Positions 44,802-54,780 of a DNA stretch of 64,000 bases are shown one piece after another. Source of the DNA: Enterococcus casseliflavus NBRC 100478 (GTDB taxonomy: Bacteria; Bacillota; Bacilli; Lactobacillales; Enterococcaceae); the NCBI RefSeq assembly GCF_001544095.1, contig NZ_BCPT01000004.1:158872-222871 (forward strand), given 5' to 3'. A program made the translations under genes and the position numbers. Under the pieces are notes generated by a model, which saw nothing but the letters and a program-made list of their open reading frames with translations, searched no databases and was not told where the DNA came from. The stretch's first letter is position 1, and every line of letters begins with the position of its first letter.

Positions 44802-45170
44802 ATGGCAGAAAAAATTTATAATATCGGTGTTGAAGCAACGATGGATATCATCGGTGGGAAGTGGAAACCCATCATTCTTTGTAATTTGCGCCATGGGGCA
44901 TTACGTCCCAGTGATTTACGGCGGAAGATCCCTGGCATCAGTCAAAAAATGTTGACCCAGCAATTGCGGGAATTAGAAGAATCTGACATCGTTACTCGCA
45001 AATCCTATAATCAAGTACCACCCAAAGTTGAGTATTCCTTGAGTGAATATGGAGAAACCTTAGGCGGCTTATTGGATACTCTTTGCCAGTGGGGCACGAT
45101 GCACGTTGCTGCACTGCAAGGCAAAGGAGAGCAAGTTACTTTGTTAGAACAAGAAGAAGCGATGGTCTAA
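44802..45170 (+). CDS. HxlR/DUF24-family transcriptional regulator
   Basis: A 122-residue winged-helix protein: ATMDIIGGKWKPIILCNLRHG, then RPSDLRRKIPGISQKMLTQQ LRELEE as the helix-turn-helix, and the wing NQVPPKVEYSLSEYG, all standard for HxlR. Members YodB, HypR and CatR sense electrophiles through a cysteine near residue 6-14; here the first Cys is at about residue 27, so sensing may differ. The start at 44802 has GAGGTGG. Divergent from the aldo/keto reductase that it probably controls. Confidence 0.9.
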   Translation: MAEKIYNIGVEATMDIIGGKWKPIILCNLRHGALRPSDLRRKIPGISQKMLTQQLRELEESDIVTRKSYNQVPPKVEYSLSEYGETLGGLLDTLCQWGTMHVAALQGKGEQVTLLEQEEAMV

Positions 45171-45189
45171 CAAAGGGCAAGTGGCATGA

Positions 45190-45230
45190 GAAAAGGCGGC
45201 AGAAACCATTGGTTTCCGTCGGCCTTTTTA
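45190..45230. terminator. Terminator between hxlR and the 99-residue gene
   Basis: AAAAGGCGGCAGAAACC pairs with GGTTTCCGTCGGCCTTTTT with mismatches, symmetric enough to serve both convergent genes. Confidence 0.75.
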
Positions 45231-45232
45231 GG

Positions 45233-45532
45233 TTATGTTTGTTGGATCAATTCTAGAATGGCTTCAGTATTCATCCCGCTGTAATGATTGACAGGAAACG
45301 AAAAGCGCTTGATGCGTGGTGGGATGGCCTGCTCGATCATCGGATCTGTTAAAGAAAGCAAGGGATCGACCAAAACGAGTTTTTCTTGCGCAAAACGATA
45401 ATTCGCCAGACGTTCTGGTGTCACAACAGTTACGCTGATTTGATCCTCGGACAGCAGTTGGATGTTGCGGGCGAAAATTTTAATTAGACTTCCAGCCAAA
45501 GTAGAACGATCAATAAAAACGACTTTTTCCAA
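45233..45532 (-). CDS. Unknown 99-residue protein
   Basis: I do not recognise this protein. It is soluble, with alternating strands and helices: VVFIDRSTLAGSLIKIFA (3-20), ISVTVVTPERLANYRFAQ, a hydrophobic strand KLVLVDPLL, and a C-terminal FPVNHYSGMNTEAILELIQQ. This pattern could be a small Rossmann-like or PTS-EIIB-like alpha/beta fold, but no active-site Cys is present. The start is TTG at 45532, with AAGGAG seven bases upstream. The promoter (TTTACA-17-TATACT) is embedded in three TTAATTAA octamers. Monocistronic. Confidence 0.7.
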   Translation of the reverse strand: MEKVVFIDRSTLAGSLIKIFARNIQLLSEDQISVTVVTPERLANYRFAQEKLVLVDPLLSLTDPMIEQAIPPRIKRFSFPVNHYSGMNTEAILELIQQT

Positions 45533-45546
45533 AATGATTCTCCTTA

Positions 45547-45595
45547 TTAATTAAAATGATTAATTAAGTATATTAATTAAATGGTTCTTTGTAAA
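45547..45595 (-). promoter_or_regulatory. Promoter with three TTAATTAA octamers at 13-bp spacing
   Basis: Minus-strand promoter TTTACA (45595-45590), 17 bp, TATACT (45572-45567). TTAATTAA occurs exactly at 45547-45554, 45560-45567 and 45573-45580, in the leader, at the start site and next to the -10. The exact 13-bp period argues for an operator array rather than plain AT richness. Confidence 0.65.
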
Positions 45596-45618
45596 TAGGA
45601 ACATTTGGGAGACAACAA

Positions 45619-45654
45619 AAAAGCCGCAAAAGATCTTTCTTTTGCAGCTTTTGG
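45619..45654 (-). terminator. Terminator of the L,D-transpeptidase gene
   Basis: On the minus strand AAAGCTGCAAAAG pairs with CTTTTGCGGCTTT around AAAGAT, with a T run. Confidence 0.88.
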
Positions 45655-45686
45655 TTCGTCTATAAAAAGGTTTGATTCTTTTTTGA

Positions 45687-47084
45687 TTAAATCACGATCA
45701 CGGGTGTACCGACTTCGGCTTTGCTGTACAATTCTTTCATCACGCCTGGCGGAGTATTGATACAGCCGTGAGAACCACGGGTTTTCCAAAGATCGCCACC
45801 GTATTCCGTCTGCCAATCAGAATCATGGATACCGACACCGGTCCAATCGATGGGCATCCAGTAATCAACAGGGGACGCATAATCTTCACCAGTCAAGGTT
45901 GCATCTTCTTCTTTGTTCCAGACATAGAAGACGCCAGTTGGTGTTGGTGTGGCTGGTTTTCCGGAAATTATGGCTGTTTCAAGAACAAGCTGTCCGTCTT
46001 TGTAATACCACATGTGTTGGTTTTTTAGATCAACTTCGATATAGGTGTTGCCAAACAGCGGGCTGCCTGCATCGGTGCTTCCTTGAGCGATCGGTGTGCG
46101 GGTGAAGTCTTCACCTGCTTTTAACGCCTCGATCAATGCTTCTGTTTCTGCATCGGTTTGGATCGTCCAGCTAAGAGTACCGGCTGGGACTGTCACTTCG
46201 CCTTGCTTGGTACTTTTGAAGGTCGAAGAATTGGTGCTAGTATTGTATTGTTCGCCGATCGATGTGACATAGCTTCGTACTTTGTCTTCGTCGATCGTTG
46301 TGTTGCCGTCTTTATAAGAGAGCCAATCCATGATCGTTTCTCTTGGGATTTGAAACGTATTTCCGTTGATCGTATAATTGCCGGTTACTTTGGCGATTTT
46401 ATTCAACGAATCCATTTCTTTCGTTAAGTCTGGATCATCGGCGGTCACACTTGGTTTTGTGACATAATCAACGAGATTCAATTCCTTTTCGCCGCTGACG
46501 ATGGCTTCTTGCAAGTCTGCCACTGCTTTGTCAACATCGATGGCATCGCCGTCAACTTCTGGTTTGATAGAAAAGCCGTCTTCGCCTTTTTCCAACGTGG
46601 CATTAGCCGATTTGGTACGATCTTCATTTAAGGTTTCGAGTTCTTTTTGGATCGTGTTGGTCTCGCTAGTCAAGGTGTCTTGGTCTACTGAGAGATTGTC
46701 TAGCTTCTTTTCTTCGGCAGCCGAAACGTAAGCCATTCCCCAGCTCCACTGATTTTGTTCATCTTTTAATGATTGCAGCTCATCGGTGAAATCCGTCTGC
46801 AAACCAAATTGAGCAAGGTTGACTGTTTTCCATTCGCTATCACCATCTTTGATGGTAAAGTCTTCTTGTGAATAGCGATCATGCAGCAGGTCGTTGGCCT
46901 CGGCAACGGTTTTGTTGCTGATGTCGATTCCATCGATTTCAGTCTTTGGTAGAAAACGGTTTGCATAATATGTACTTCGGTAGGTATAGCCGCCAGCGAT
47001 CACGACGAGTAAAGCAGCCACAACGATCAGAACAATTTTCTTCGTATTATTCTTGGCGTCAGTATGTTTGTTTGAACGAGTCAT
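45687..47084 (-). CDS. L,D-transpeptidase (YkuD) with peptidoglycan-binding-like N domain
   Basis: A 465-residue cell-wall enzyme, the length of E. faecium Ldt(fm). It has an N-terminal signal anchor (KKIVLIVVAALLVVIAGGYT, about 15-34), two repeated domains of the type before YkuD (about 45-320), then the YkuD catalytic domain with HDSDWQTEYGG and the nucleophile Cys in SRGSHGCIN-like GSHGCINTPPG. It forms 3-3 peptidoglycan cross-links that are insensitive to most beta-lactams. It is extracellular and anchored in the membrane. Confidence 0.94.
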   Translation of the reverse strand: MTRSNKHTDAKNNTKKIVLIVVAALLVVIAGGYTYRSTYYANRFLPKTEIDGIDISNKTVAEANDLLHDRYSQEDFTIKDGDSEWKTVNLAQFGLQTDFTDELQSLKDEQNQWSWGMAYVSAAEEKKLDNLSVDQDTLTSETNTIQKELETLNEDRTKSANATLEKGEDGFSIKPEVDGDAIDVDKAVADLQEAIVSGEKELNLVDYVTKPSVTADDPDLTKEMDSLNKIAKVTGNYTINGNTFQIPRETIMDWLSYKDGNTTIDEDKVRSYVTSIGEQYNTSTNSSTFKSTKQGEVTVPAGTLSWTIQTDAETEALIEALKAGEDFTRTPIAQGSTDAGSPLFGNTYIEVDLKNQHMWYYKDGQLVLETAIISGKPATPTPTGVFYVWNKEEDATLTGEDYASPVDYWMPIDWTGVGIHDSDWQTEYGGDLWKTRGSHGCINTPPGVMKELYSKAEVGTPVIVI

Positions 47085-47248
47085 TCAACTACTCCTTTTT
47101 TCTAATGGCATAATAGATAATAACGCTTAAATCATACCATATTCCCACGGGAAAGCGAATATGGCAAATGAAACTTCCATGAAAAATAGAAAATTCTTAA
47201 ACTATCTTTAGGCAAGCTGTAGAAACGCATTTCTTACGATAAAAAAAC

Positions 47249-47318
47249 TGAACGAATCGGCAGCAAGCCATCTTGATCAAAGGGGTCTGAAAAAGAGTGA
47301 GCTGGAGGATTCGTTCAG
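47249..47318 (-). terminator. Long-loop terminator downstream of ldh
   Basis: On the minus strand CTGAACGAATC (47318-47308) pairs perfectly with GATTCGTTCAG (47259-47249), followed by seven T residues. The loop is about 48 bases long. The surrounding gap 47085-47368 shows no gene. Confidence 0.7.
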
Positions 47319-47368
47319 TCGCATAATTGACTAACTAAAATTGACTATTTAACACGAGGGAAAAGAAA

Positions 47369-48352
47369 TTATTGATTGTCTTCCGCATCTAATTTTGCAA
47401 AAGCTTCATCAAGAATATCTTTTAATTGTTTTGCTGAAGCGGCCATCCGGTCTTTTTCACCATCTGTTAATGGGATCTCAATTACTTTTTGAATCCCTTG
47501 AGCATTGATGACTGCAGGCGCACCGATGTACAAGTCGTTTAAGCCGTATTCGCCGTTCATGTACACAGATAATGGGAGAACAGCATTTTCATCGTCTAAG
47601 ATCGCACGAGTGATCCGTGCTAAGGCTACCGCAATCCCGTAGAAGGTCGCACCTTTTTTCTCGATGATGGTGTAGGCTGCATCACGAACACTGAAGAAAA
47701 TGTTGACCATTGCTTCTTCATCGATGTCTGGGTTATTTTTGACCCATTCATAGATTTGTAGGCCAGCTACGTTGGCATGAGACCAAACAGGGAATTCTGA
47801 ATCGCCGTGTTCCCCTAAGATATAGGCATGGACGTTACGGGCATCGACATCGACCAATTCAGCCAATGCTTGACGGAAACGGGCAGAGTCTAATGAGGTA
47901 CCTGAACCGATAACGCGCTCTTTCGGGAAGCCTGAGAATTTCCAAGTAGAATAAGTCAAAATATCGACTGGGTTTGCTGCAACTAAGAAAATTCCGTTAA
48001 AGCCTGAATCAACGATTTGGGTAACTACTTCACGGTTGATTTTCAAGTTTTTATGAACTAAGTCTAAACGGGTTTCGCCTGGTTTTTGAGGCGCACCAGC
48101 AGTAATAACGACTAAATCAGCATCATGTGCATCTTCATAAGAAGCGGCATAGATTTTTTTAGGGGAAGTAAATGCCAAAGCATGGGACAAGTCAATTGCG
48201 TCGCCTTCTGTTTTTGCTGTATTTATATCAATGATTCCGACTTCTTGCGCAATGTTTTGGGTCACCAGCGCAAACGCGTAACTAGAACCAACCGCACCGT
48301 CTCCAACAAGAATTACCTTTTGGTGATCTTTTTTGTTCGTTTTTGCAGTCAT
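47369..48352 (-). CDS. ldh: L-lactate dehydrogenase
   Basis: A 327-residue NAD-dependent enzyme: [17 protein letters not shown] (Rossmann loop), [16 protein letters not shown] (mobile loop with the catalytic Arg), [15 protein letters not shown] and [12 protein letters not shown] with the catalytic His. It reduces pyruvate to lactate at the end of homolactic fermentation. Minus-strand promoter ATGACA (48422-48417), 17 bp, TAGGAT (48399-48394). GGAAGGAATG precedes the ATG. Confidence 0.97.
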   Translation of the reverse strand: MTAKTNKKDHQKVILVGDGAVGSSYAFALVTQNIAQEVGIIDINTAKTEGDAIDLSHALAFTSPKKIYAASYEDAHDADLVVITAGAPQKPGETRLDLVHKNLKINREVVTQIVDSGFNGIFLVAANPVDILTYSTWKFSGFPKERVIGSGTSLDSARFRQALAELVDVDARNVHAYILGEHGDSEFPVWSHANVAGLQIYEWVKNNPDIDEEAMVNIFFSVRDAAYTIIEKKGATFYGIAVALARITRAILDDENAVLPLSVYMNGEYGLNDLYIGAPAVINAQGIQKVIEIPLTDGEKDRMAASAKQLKDILDEAFAKLDAEDNQ

Positions 48353-48706
48353 CTGTGTATCATTCCTTCCGCATAATTGTTTTACTCGCTATCATCCTAC
48401 CATTTTCAAGTATGTTTGTCATGTGATTTGCACAACAATATTACACAAAATATCGCTGTTTCAGTTGTAAATGCTTTCTTTATTATTACGTCAAAAAGAA
48501 GATATATCAAGGTTTTATTAAGATTCGTTAAGAAAGATAAAAACTGAGCAAGAGGGTGCCACCATAACAGTCCATTTCGTGTTATAATTACCTAAGCAAA
48601 AGAACTGGGCGCATTTGTGTGCCCAGTATTTTGTGTTTGGATAAGAAAACCGATAAAATAGATGAAGAATCAGCTTGAAACTAGAAATAATGGAGCGTAA
48701 ATAAAA
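48353..48706. promoter_or_regulatory. Divergent region ldh / pth
   Basis: Holds the ldh promoter (48394-48422), an AT-rich centre with TGTGATTTGCACAA (48422-48435) that only loosely resembles a Rex site, and a TATAAT (48581-48586) for the pth operon. The pth leader contains the hairpin CTGGGC (48605-48610) / GCCCAG (48621-48626), followed by a weak T-rich stretch that could attenuate. Confidence 0.5.
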
Positions 48707-49267
48707 ATGAAAATGATTGTAGGCTTGGGAAATCCTGGCAAAAAATATGAAAAAACCAAACATAATGTTGGCTTTATGGTAGTGGATGCGTTGGCACAAA
48801 AGTACCAAGCAACCTTTAAAAAGTCGGCTTTTGAAGCAGAGGTGGCAGAGTTTTTCTTGAAGGGTGAAAAAATCCTTTTGGTCAAACCACAAACCTTCAT
48901 GAATGAATCGGGTCGTGCGGTAGGCCCGTTGATGACCTATTTTGGTATCTACCAAGAAGAACTAGTGGTGGTCTATGATGACCTCGATTTAGCATTAGGG
49001 AAAATTCGTTTGCGCCAAAAAGGCAGTGCAGGTGGCCACAATGGGATCAAGAGTTTGATCGCTCATTTGGATTCAACAGTCTTTGACCGGATCAAAATCG
49101 GGATCGATCGTCCACGTCCAGGACAAACCGTGGTCAATCATGTCCTGAGTCCTTTTGCAAAAGACGATCTGCCCATCGTTTTACAAAGTATTGATAAAGC
49201 GGTCGAGGCAAGTAGTGATTACTTGACCAACGGCGACTTTCTTGCCACAATGAATCGATTTAACTAA
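48707..49267 (+). CDS. pth: Peptidyl-tRNA hydrolase
   Basis: A 186-residue enzyme: [20 protein letters not shown] with the catalytic His in [23 protein letters not shown] and [11 protein letters not shown]. It frees tRNA from peptidyl-tRNA that drops off the ribosome and is essential in most bacteria. First gene of the conserved block running to lysS. ATGGAGCG precedes the ATG. Confidence 0.97.
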   Translation: MKMIVGLGNPGKKYEKTKHNVGFMVVDALAQKYQATFKKSAFEAEVAEFFLKGEKILLVKPQTFMNESGRAVGPLMTYFGIYQEELVVVYDDLDLALGKIRLRQKGSAGGHNGIKSLIAHLDSTVFDRIKIGIDRPRPGQTVVNHVLSPFAKDDLPIVLQSIDKAVEASSDYLTNGDFLATMNRFN

Positions 49268-49278
49268 GGAGGGCCGAG

Positions 49279-52200
49279 ATGGATTTAATTGAATTAATAA
49301 ATAAAGTGCCGACAGTGGCGGCTTGGCATACAGGTTTACGTGAACAGGCCCCCCGGCAATTACTGACCGGTCTAGCTGGATCGGCAAAAACATTAGCGAT
49401 CACTGGTGTGTATCAGGCATTTCAAAAACAAGTGATCGTCGTGACACCAAATCTCTATTATACAAATCAACTAGCCGAAGATCTGCGCAATGTGACGGAA
49501 GATGTCTATGTTTTTCCAGTGGATGAAGTGTTGTCAGCCGAAATGGCTTTTTCTTCACCAGAAGCACGAGAAGAACGAGTGGCAGCGCTGAATGCTGTTT
49601 CTCAAGGGAAAACGGGGATCTATGTGTTGCCGGTAGCGGCTTTGCGAAAGTATTTGCCTGAAAAGAAAACCTGGTTAGCCAATCAATTTCAATGGCAGAT
49701 CGGCGATGAGATCGATTTAGAGCGTTTGCCGCAACAATTGATCTTGATGGGTTACGAACGTCAGTCAATGATTGGCAAACCTGGCGAATTCAGTATTCGT
49801 GGGAGCATCCTCGATATTTATCCATTAAACGCCGAATACCCCGTACGGATCGAGTTATTCGATGTAGAAATCGACTCGATGCGTTCTTTCAACGTGGAAA
49901 CGCAACGCTCAGTAGAAACGCTGCAGCAAGTGGCTATTTTACCCACTACTGAATTGGTTTTCTCAGCGGAAGATTTAGCGGCGGGGCAAAAGCAGCTGCA
50001 AGAATTATTGAACAAACGCTTGGCAGTCACCAAAGAAGCAACCGATCGCGCCTTTTTAGAAGATTATTTTGGCCAGTTGGCTTCTCAATGGCAAGCAGGG
50101 ATTCCTGGTGAAAGTGCCCGTTATTACACGGATTTACTGTATCGTCAGCAAACGAGCGTCTTAGATTATTTTTCTGAAGATGCCTTTTTGATGATCGATG
50201 ATTATGCTCGGATCATGGAGACCAATCGTGAGATCGAACGGGAAGAGGCGGAGTGGCATACCCAAAAATTAGCGGAGCTGCGGGTCTTTTCTGAACAGCA
50301 ATTCGGGATCGATGTCCATCAGCTGCTGCAAAAAGAAACCTTTGTGACCAGCTTCTTTTCTTTATTCCAAAAAGGAATGGGGAATATTCGCTTCCAAGCG
50401 ATCCATCAATTCCAATACCGGCCGATGCAACAGTTTTTCAGCCAAATGGGTCTCTTGAAAGTTGAGATCGATCGCTGGGAGAAGCAACAGCAAACGGTGA
50501 TTTTTCTGGTCAGTGACCAAGAACGGGCCAAGAAGTTAGAGCAAGATCTGCGAGATCATGATATCTATGCCGTGCAGACGCAACCAGATCGCCTGTTTAC
50601 GGGACGCACCCAAATCGTGGTGGAACGTTTGCAAAGCGGCTTTGAAATGCCGCAAGACAAGCTAGTGGTGGTTACGGAAAAAGAAATTTTCCAAAAGATG
50701 AACAAAAAAAGAGCCCGCAGGCAAAATGTCACCAATGCGGAACGGCTCAAAAGCTACAATGAGTTAAAAGCCGGCGATTATGTCGTCCATGCGAATCATG
50801 GGATCGGGAAGTACATCGGCATGGAAACCTTAGAAGTCGATGGCGTCCATCAAGATTACATGACGATCTTGTACCAAAACGAAGACAAGCTCTTTATTCC
50901 AGTCACCCAGTTGAATTTGATTCAAAAATATGTGGCTTCCGAATCGAAAACACCGAAAATCAATAAATTAGGTGGCAGCGAGTGGGCGAAGACCAAGCGC
51001 AAAGTGACGGCTAAAATTGAAGACATCGCGGATGATTTGATTTTATTGTATGCCAAACGCGAATCAGAAAAAGGCTATGCTTTTCAACCAGACGATGCCT
51101 ATCAAAAAGAATTTGAAGATGCCTTTCCTTATTCGGAAACCGATGATCAGCTGCGCAGTACGGCAGAGATCAAGCGGGATATGGAAAAAGAAAAGCCGAT
51201 GGACCGTTTGTTAGTTGGGGATGTCGGTTTTGGGAAAACAGAAGTGGCGCTGCGGGCTGCTTTTAAAGCGATCAAAGAAAGCAAACAAGTGGCTTTCTTA
51301 GTGCCGACAACGATCTTGGCGCAGCAGCACTATGAAACGATGGTCGATCGTTTTGAAGGATTCCCCGTCAATGTTGGGGTGCTGAGTCGTTTTCGGACGA
51401 AAAAACAGCAGAATGAAACGATCGAGCAAGTGCGCAAAGGGCAAGTCGATATTTTGGTGGGGACCCACCGATTATTGTCAAAAGATGTCGAGTTTGCTGA
51501 TTTGGGCTTGTTGGTGATTGATGAAGAACAACGTTTTGGGGTCAAACACAAAGAGCGCTTGAAACAACTGCGTTCGCAAGTCGATGTGTTGACGTTGACG
51601 GCAACGCCGATCCCACGAACATTGCATATGTCGATGCTAGGGGTGCGGGATTTATCTGTGATCGAAACACCACCGGAAAATCGTTACCCGATCCAAACCT
51701 ATGTGATGGAGATGAATCCAGGAGCGGTGCGAGAAGCGATCCAACGGGAGATGGCACGCGGGGGCCAAGTGTTTTATCTCTATAATCGTGTCGATACGAT
51801 CGAGCGAAAAGTCGAAGAACTGCAGGCGTTAGTGCCAGATGCACGAATCGCGTATGCCCACGGGCAAATGACCGAGATCCAATTGGAAAATACCCTGTTT
51901 GACTTTATTGAAGGGCAATACGATGTGTTGGTGACGACGACGATCATTGAAACCGGTGTGGATATTCCCAATGCCAATACGTTGTTTGTGGAAAATGCCG
52001 ATTACATGGGGCTTTCGACGTTGTATCAGTTGCGTGGCCGTGTCGGTCGGAGCAATCGAGTCGCTTATGCGTATTTCATGTATGAACAGCAAAAAGTGTT
52101 GAACGAAGTCAGTGAAAAACGGCTGCAAGCCATTAAGGACTTTACGGAGTTAGGTTCAGGATTCAAGATCGCGATGCGAGATCTTTCGATTCGTGGGGCA

Positions 52201-52797
52201 GGAAATCTATTGGGGGCGCAGCAGCACGGCTTTATCGATGCAGTCGGGTTTGACATGTACTCGCAAATGCTTTCTGAAGCAGTCACTCGTAAACAAGGGA
52301 AAAATACCCAAACAGAAAAAACGACCGTCGAGATCGATCTGGGGATCGATGCCTACTTACCGACTTCGTATATTGAAGACGAACGGCAAAAAATCGAGAT
52401 TTACAAACGAATTCGTGAGCTGGAATCCCAAGAAGCAGTTGATGAACTTCAAGATGATCTGTTAGACCGTTTCGGTGAATACCCTGTAGAAGTGGCGCAT
52501 CTCTTAACGGTGGGCGAGATCAAAATGAACGGCGATCGTGCCTTGTTAGAAACTATCCGCAAGCAGCAGCAGACGGTGTCGTTTACTTTGAGTAAAGTCG
52601 GCACGAAAAATTATTCGGTGGAGCAGCTGTTTGAAGCATTGAAAGCTACTAAATTAAAAGCCACGATGGGTGTCGATCATGAGCAAATGACCATCAAATT
52701 ACAGATTCCGCCAGTGATGAAGGAAAGCACCTGGCTATTAGAAATCCAAGATTTTGTCAAAGCGTTACGGGAACAAAAATACGCCAGCCAAGGCTAG
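49279..52797 (+). CDS. mfd: Transcription-repair coupling factor Mfd
   Basis: A 1172-residue motor protein in the usual order: UvrB-like N domains, RNA polymerase interaction domain (about 490-560, YVVHANHGIGKYIGME), helicase domain with Walker A VGDVGFGKTEVAL, DEEQRFG, and TATPIPRTLHMS, then the TRG motif (GRVGRSNRVAYAYF) and the C-terminal UvrA-masking domain. It removes RNA polymerase stalled at lesions and recruits UvrAB. It begins 11 bases after pth, with AAGGAGG. Confidence 0.97.
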   Translation: MDLIELINKVPTVAAWHTGLREQAPRQLLTGLAGSAKTLAITGVYQAFQKQVIVVTPNLYYTNQLAEDLRNVTEDVYVFPVDEVLSAEMAFSSPEAREERVAALNAVSQGKTGIYVLPVAALRKYLPEKKTWLANQFQWQIGDEIDLERLPQQLILMGYERQSMIGKPGEFSIRGSILDIYPLNAEYPVRIELFDVEIDSMRSFNVETQRSVETLQQVAILPTTELVFSAEDLAAGQKQLQELLNKRLAVTKEATDRAFLEDYFGQLASQWQAGIPGESARYYTDLLYRQQTSVLDYFSEDAFLMIDDYARIMETNREIEREEAEWHTQKLAELRVFSEQQFGIDVHQLLQKETFVTSFFSLFQKGMGNIRFQAIHQFQYRPMQQFFSQMGLLKVEIDRWEKQQQTVIFLVSDQERAKKLEQDLRDHDIYAVQTQPDRLFTGRTQIVVERLQSGFEMPQDKLVVVTEKEIFQKMNKKRARRQNVTNAERLKSYNELKAGDYVVHANHGIGKYIGMETLEVDGVHQDYMTILYQNEDKLFIPVTQLNLIQKYVASESKTPKINKLGGSEWAKTKRKVTAKIEDIADDLILLYAKRESEKGYAFQPDDAYQKEFEDAFPYSETDDQLRSTAEIKRDMEKEKPMDRLLVGDVGFGKTEVALRAAFKAIKESKQVAFLVPTTILAQQHYETMVDRFEGFPVNVGVLSRFRTKKQQNETIEQVRKGQVDILVGTHRLLSKDVEFADLGLLVIDEEQRFGVKHKERLKQLRSQVDVLTLTATPIPRTLHMSMLGVRDLSVIETPPENRYPIQTYVMEMNPGAVREAIQREMARGGQVFYLYNRVDTIERKVEELQALVPDARIAYAHGQMTEIQLENTLFDFIEGQYDVLVTTTIIETGVDIPNANTLFVENADYMGLSTLYQLRGRVGRSNRVAYAYFMYEQQKVLNEVSEKRLQAIKDFTELGSGFKIAMRDLSIRGAGNLLGAQQHGFIDAVGFDMYSQMLSEAVTRKQGKNTQTEKTTVEIDLGIDAYLPTSYIEDERQKIEIYKRIRELESQEAVDELQDDLLDRFGEYPVEVAHLLTVGEIKMNGDRALLETIRKQQQTVSFTLSKVGTKNYSVEQLFEALKATKLKATMGVDHEQMTIKLQIPPVMKESTWLLEIQDFVKALREQKYASQG

Positions 52798-52812
52798 AAA
52801 GGAACCAGCGGG

Positions 52813-54444
52813 ATGCCGAAATCACAATTGAAGCGTACGATGGAAGGGGCGTTTATTTTAACGATCGCTTCCTTTATCGCAAAAATCTTAAGTGCCGTTT
52901 ATCGGGTCCCTTTTCAGAACCTGGTAGGGGACGAAGGGTTTTATGTGTATCAACAAGTCTATCCGATTTATGGATTGGCGATGACGTTAGCGTTGTCAGG
53001 GTTGCCACAGTTTATCTCCCGCATCGTCGCTGAAGAACCCGATCCTTTGAAAAGCAAGGAACGGCTGCAAGCGTTGACGCCTTTCGTGCTTTGGTCTGCG
53101 ATTGGTTTATGGGCGGTGACCTTTTTATTTGCCGGTCCGATTGCGCAAGTGATGGGGGACCACCAACTGGCGGGCTTGATTCGAGTCGTTTCTTTTACCT
53201 TCTTATTTGTCCCGCCTTTGACCTTTTATCGAGGAATGTTTCAAGGAAATTTGCAAATGGTGCCGACAGCAGTTTCCCAAGTCGTAGAGCAGCTGCTTAG
53301 AGTTGGTGTGATTTTAGGTGCTGCGGCAGCTTTCCAGCAATTGGGCTGGACGATTTATCAAACGGGGACTGTCGCCATGATGGGTGCCTTAGTCGGGGGC
53401 CTTGCAGCGTGGTGGATCTTAAGTTATTATAGCCGACAAATCAACGGTAAACGCCTATCGCTATGGCATAAACCAGTCACCAGTACAGGAGAAAATCCCG
53501 CTGTTTTATCCGCCTCGTTGAAGAAACGGTTCTTCTTAGAAGGCGGTCTGTTGACGATTTATAGCGGCTATTTGATCTTGTTCCAGTTAGCGGATTCGTT
53601 TTTATTGACCAATGCGCTAGAAGCGGGGGGGATGACGGCACAAGCAGCCCGAATTTCAAAAGGGATCTATGATCGCGGACAACCCCTCGTCCAACTAGGT
53701 CTTGTGGTGGCGATGGCGTTAAGCTCGACGTTTTTGCCAACGTTGACCAAGTATTTGACGGTAAAAAATCAGCAGCTGTTTGAAAAGTCGGCAAAAATGT
53801 ATTTGCGCCTGACGATCGGGATTGCTTCGGCTTCCGCCGTGGGCTTAGCGATTTTGCTGCCTTATATCAACTTTGCCTTATTCAAAGACGGTTCTGGCAA
53901 TGCGGCGCTGGTATTGTTTGTCTTTTCCATCGCTCTGATGGCGACGATCCAAGCCTATCAAAGCATTCAACAAAGTCGCAATACCTACACCTTCGGCTTG
54001 CTCGCTGCGGGGATCGGTCTTTTGATCAAATGTCTATCGATGTGGCCGCTGACTGCTTCTTATGGGACTGCAGGAGCGAGTATCAGTACACTGTTGGGGT
54101 TAGGCGCGACCTTATGCTGTTTTGTGGTTTCCGAACAGCGTCGAGCACAAAGCAGCATCAATCACTTTTGGCATGAAGGAAATTATGGAAAAAAACTATT
54201 TATTTGTTTAGGGATCATGGCAAGCGTGCTATTCTTATATTATAGCTTCGTTGCGATCTTATTGAACGGTCATTTGACCCATCGACTACAGGCACTGCTT
54301 TTTTGCCTAGGCGGTGTCGGTCTGGGAGGCGCAGCCTTTATCGGGGCAGCGATCAAAATCAAATTGTTAACGATTCGCGAATGGCTGTTAGTTCCATTTG
54401 GAAAGAAACTATTAAGAAGAGGTGAAAAACATGAGATTAGATAA
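52813..54444 (+). CDS. MOP-superfamily polysaccharide/lipid flippase (YabM/SpoVB-like)
   Basis: A 543-residue membrane protein with about fourteen helices. [20 protein letters not shown], then [20 protein letters not shown] and [20 protein letters not shown] are the conserved start of the SpoVB/YabM/MurJ-like group. Relatives flip lipid II or other undecaprenyl-linked precursors. It keeps the B. subtilis yabM position between mfd and yabO, and overlaps rqcP by 14 bases. Confidence 0.9.
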   Translation: MPKSQLKRTMEGAFILTIASFIAKILSAVYRVPFQNLVGDEGFYVYQQVYPIYGLAMTLALSGLPQFISRIVAEEPDPLKSKERLQALTPFVLWSAIGLWAVTFLFAGPIAQVMGDHQLAGLIRVVSFTFLFVPPLTFYRGMFQGNLQMVPTAVSQVVEQLLRVGVILGAAAAFQQLGWTIYQTGTVAMMGALVGGLAAWWILSYYSRQINGKRLSLWHKPVTSTGENPAVLSASLKKRFFLEGGLLTIYSGYLILFQLADSFLLTNALEAGGMTAQAARISKGIYDRGQPLVQLGLVVAMALSSTFLPTLTKYLTVKNQQLFEKSAKMYLRLTIGIASASAVGLAILLPYINFALFKDGSGNAALVLFVFSIALMATIQAYQSIQQSRNTYTFGLLAAGIGLLIKCLSMWPLTASYGTAGASISTLLGLGATLCCFVVSEQRRAQSSINHFWHEGNYGKKLFICLGIMASVLFLYYSFVAILLNGHLTHRLQALLFCLGGVGLGGAAFIGAAIKIKLLTIREWLLVPFGKKLLRRGEKHEIR

Positions 54445-54697
54445 ATTTCTTAAAATCTCCCGCATCATCAAGCGTCGCTCTGTGGCCAAAGAAGTGGCAG
54501 ACAAGGGACGCATTCAGATCAACGGCAAATTAGCCAAGTCAAGCAGTGACGTCAAAGTAGGCGATACCATGCGCATTCAATTCGGGAATAAGGTCTTGGA
54601 AGTAAAAGTCAATGAATTGCATGAATCGACGAAAAAAGAAGACGCTGCAAAAATGTATGAGATCGTTTCAGAGGAAAGAATCTCAGAAAATGCTTGA
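54431..54697 (+). CDS. rqcP: RqcP (YabO), S4-domain ribosome quality control factor
   Basis: An 88-residue S4 RNA-binding protein: [20 protein letters not shown] and [20 protein letters not shown], typical of Hsp15/YabO. With RqcH it adds alanine tails to nascent chains on obstructed 50S subunits. I took the ATG at 54431 with AGAGGTG; a GTG at 54422 is possible. It is translated from within the end of the flippase gene. Confidence 0.93.
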   Translation: MRLDKFLKISRIIKRRSVAKEVADKGRIQINGKLAKSSSDVKVGDTMRIQFGNKVLEVKVNELHESTKKEDAAKMYEIVSEERISENA

Positions 54698-54780
54698 TTT
54701 TTACGGCATTTTCAGTTAGACAAGCTTTGCGGATGTTGGTATAATGTAAAAAACAAAGACAGCGACGGGAGCGAGTTCAG

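Noticed and set aside
45547..45580. TTAATTAA repeats as a CRISPR or recombination site
   Set aside because: The repeats are too short and too close and sit on a promoter, so an operator array is the better reading.
48422..48435. Rex operator at ldh
   Set aside because: TGTGATTTGCACAA has half-sites too close together for the usual 18-bp TTGTGA-N6-TCACAA site; kept only as a weak remark.
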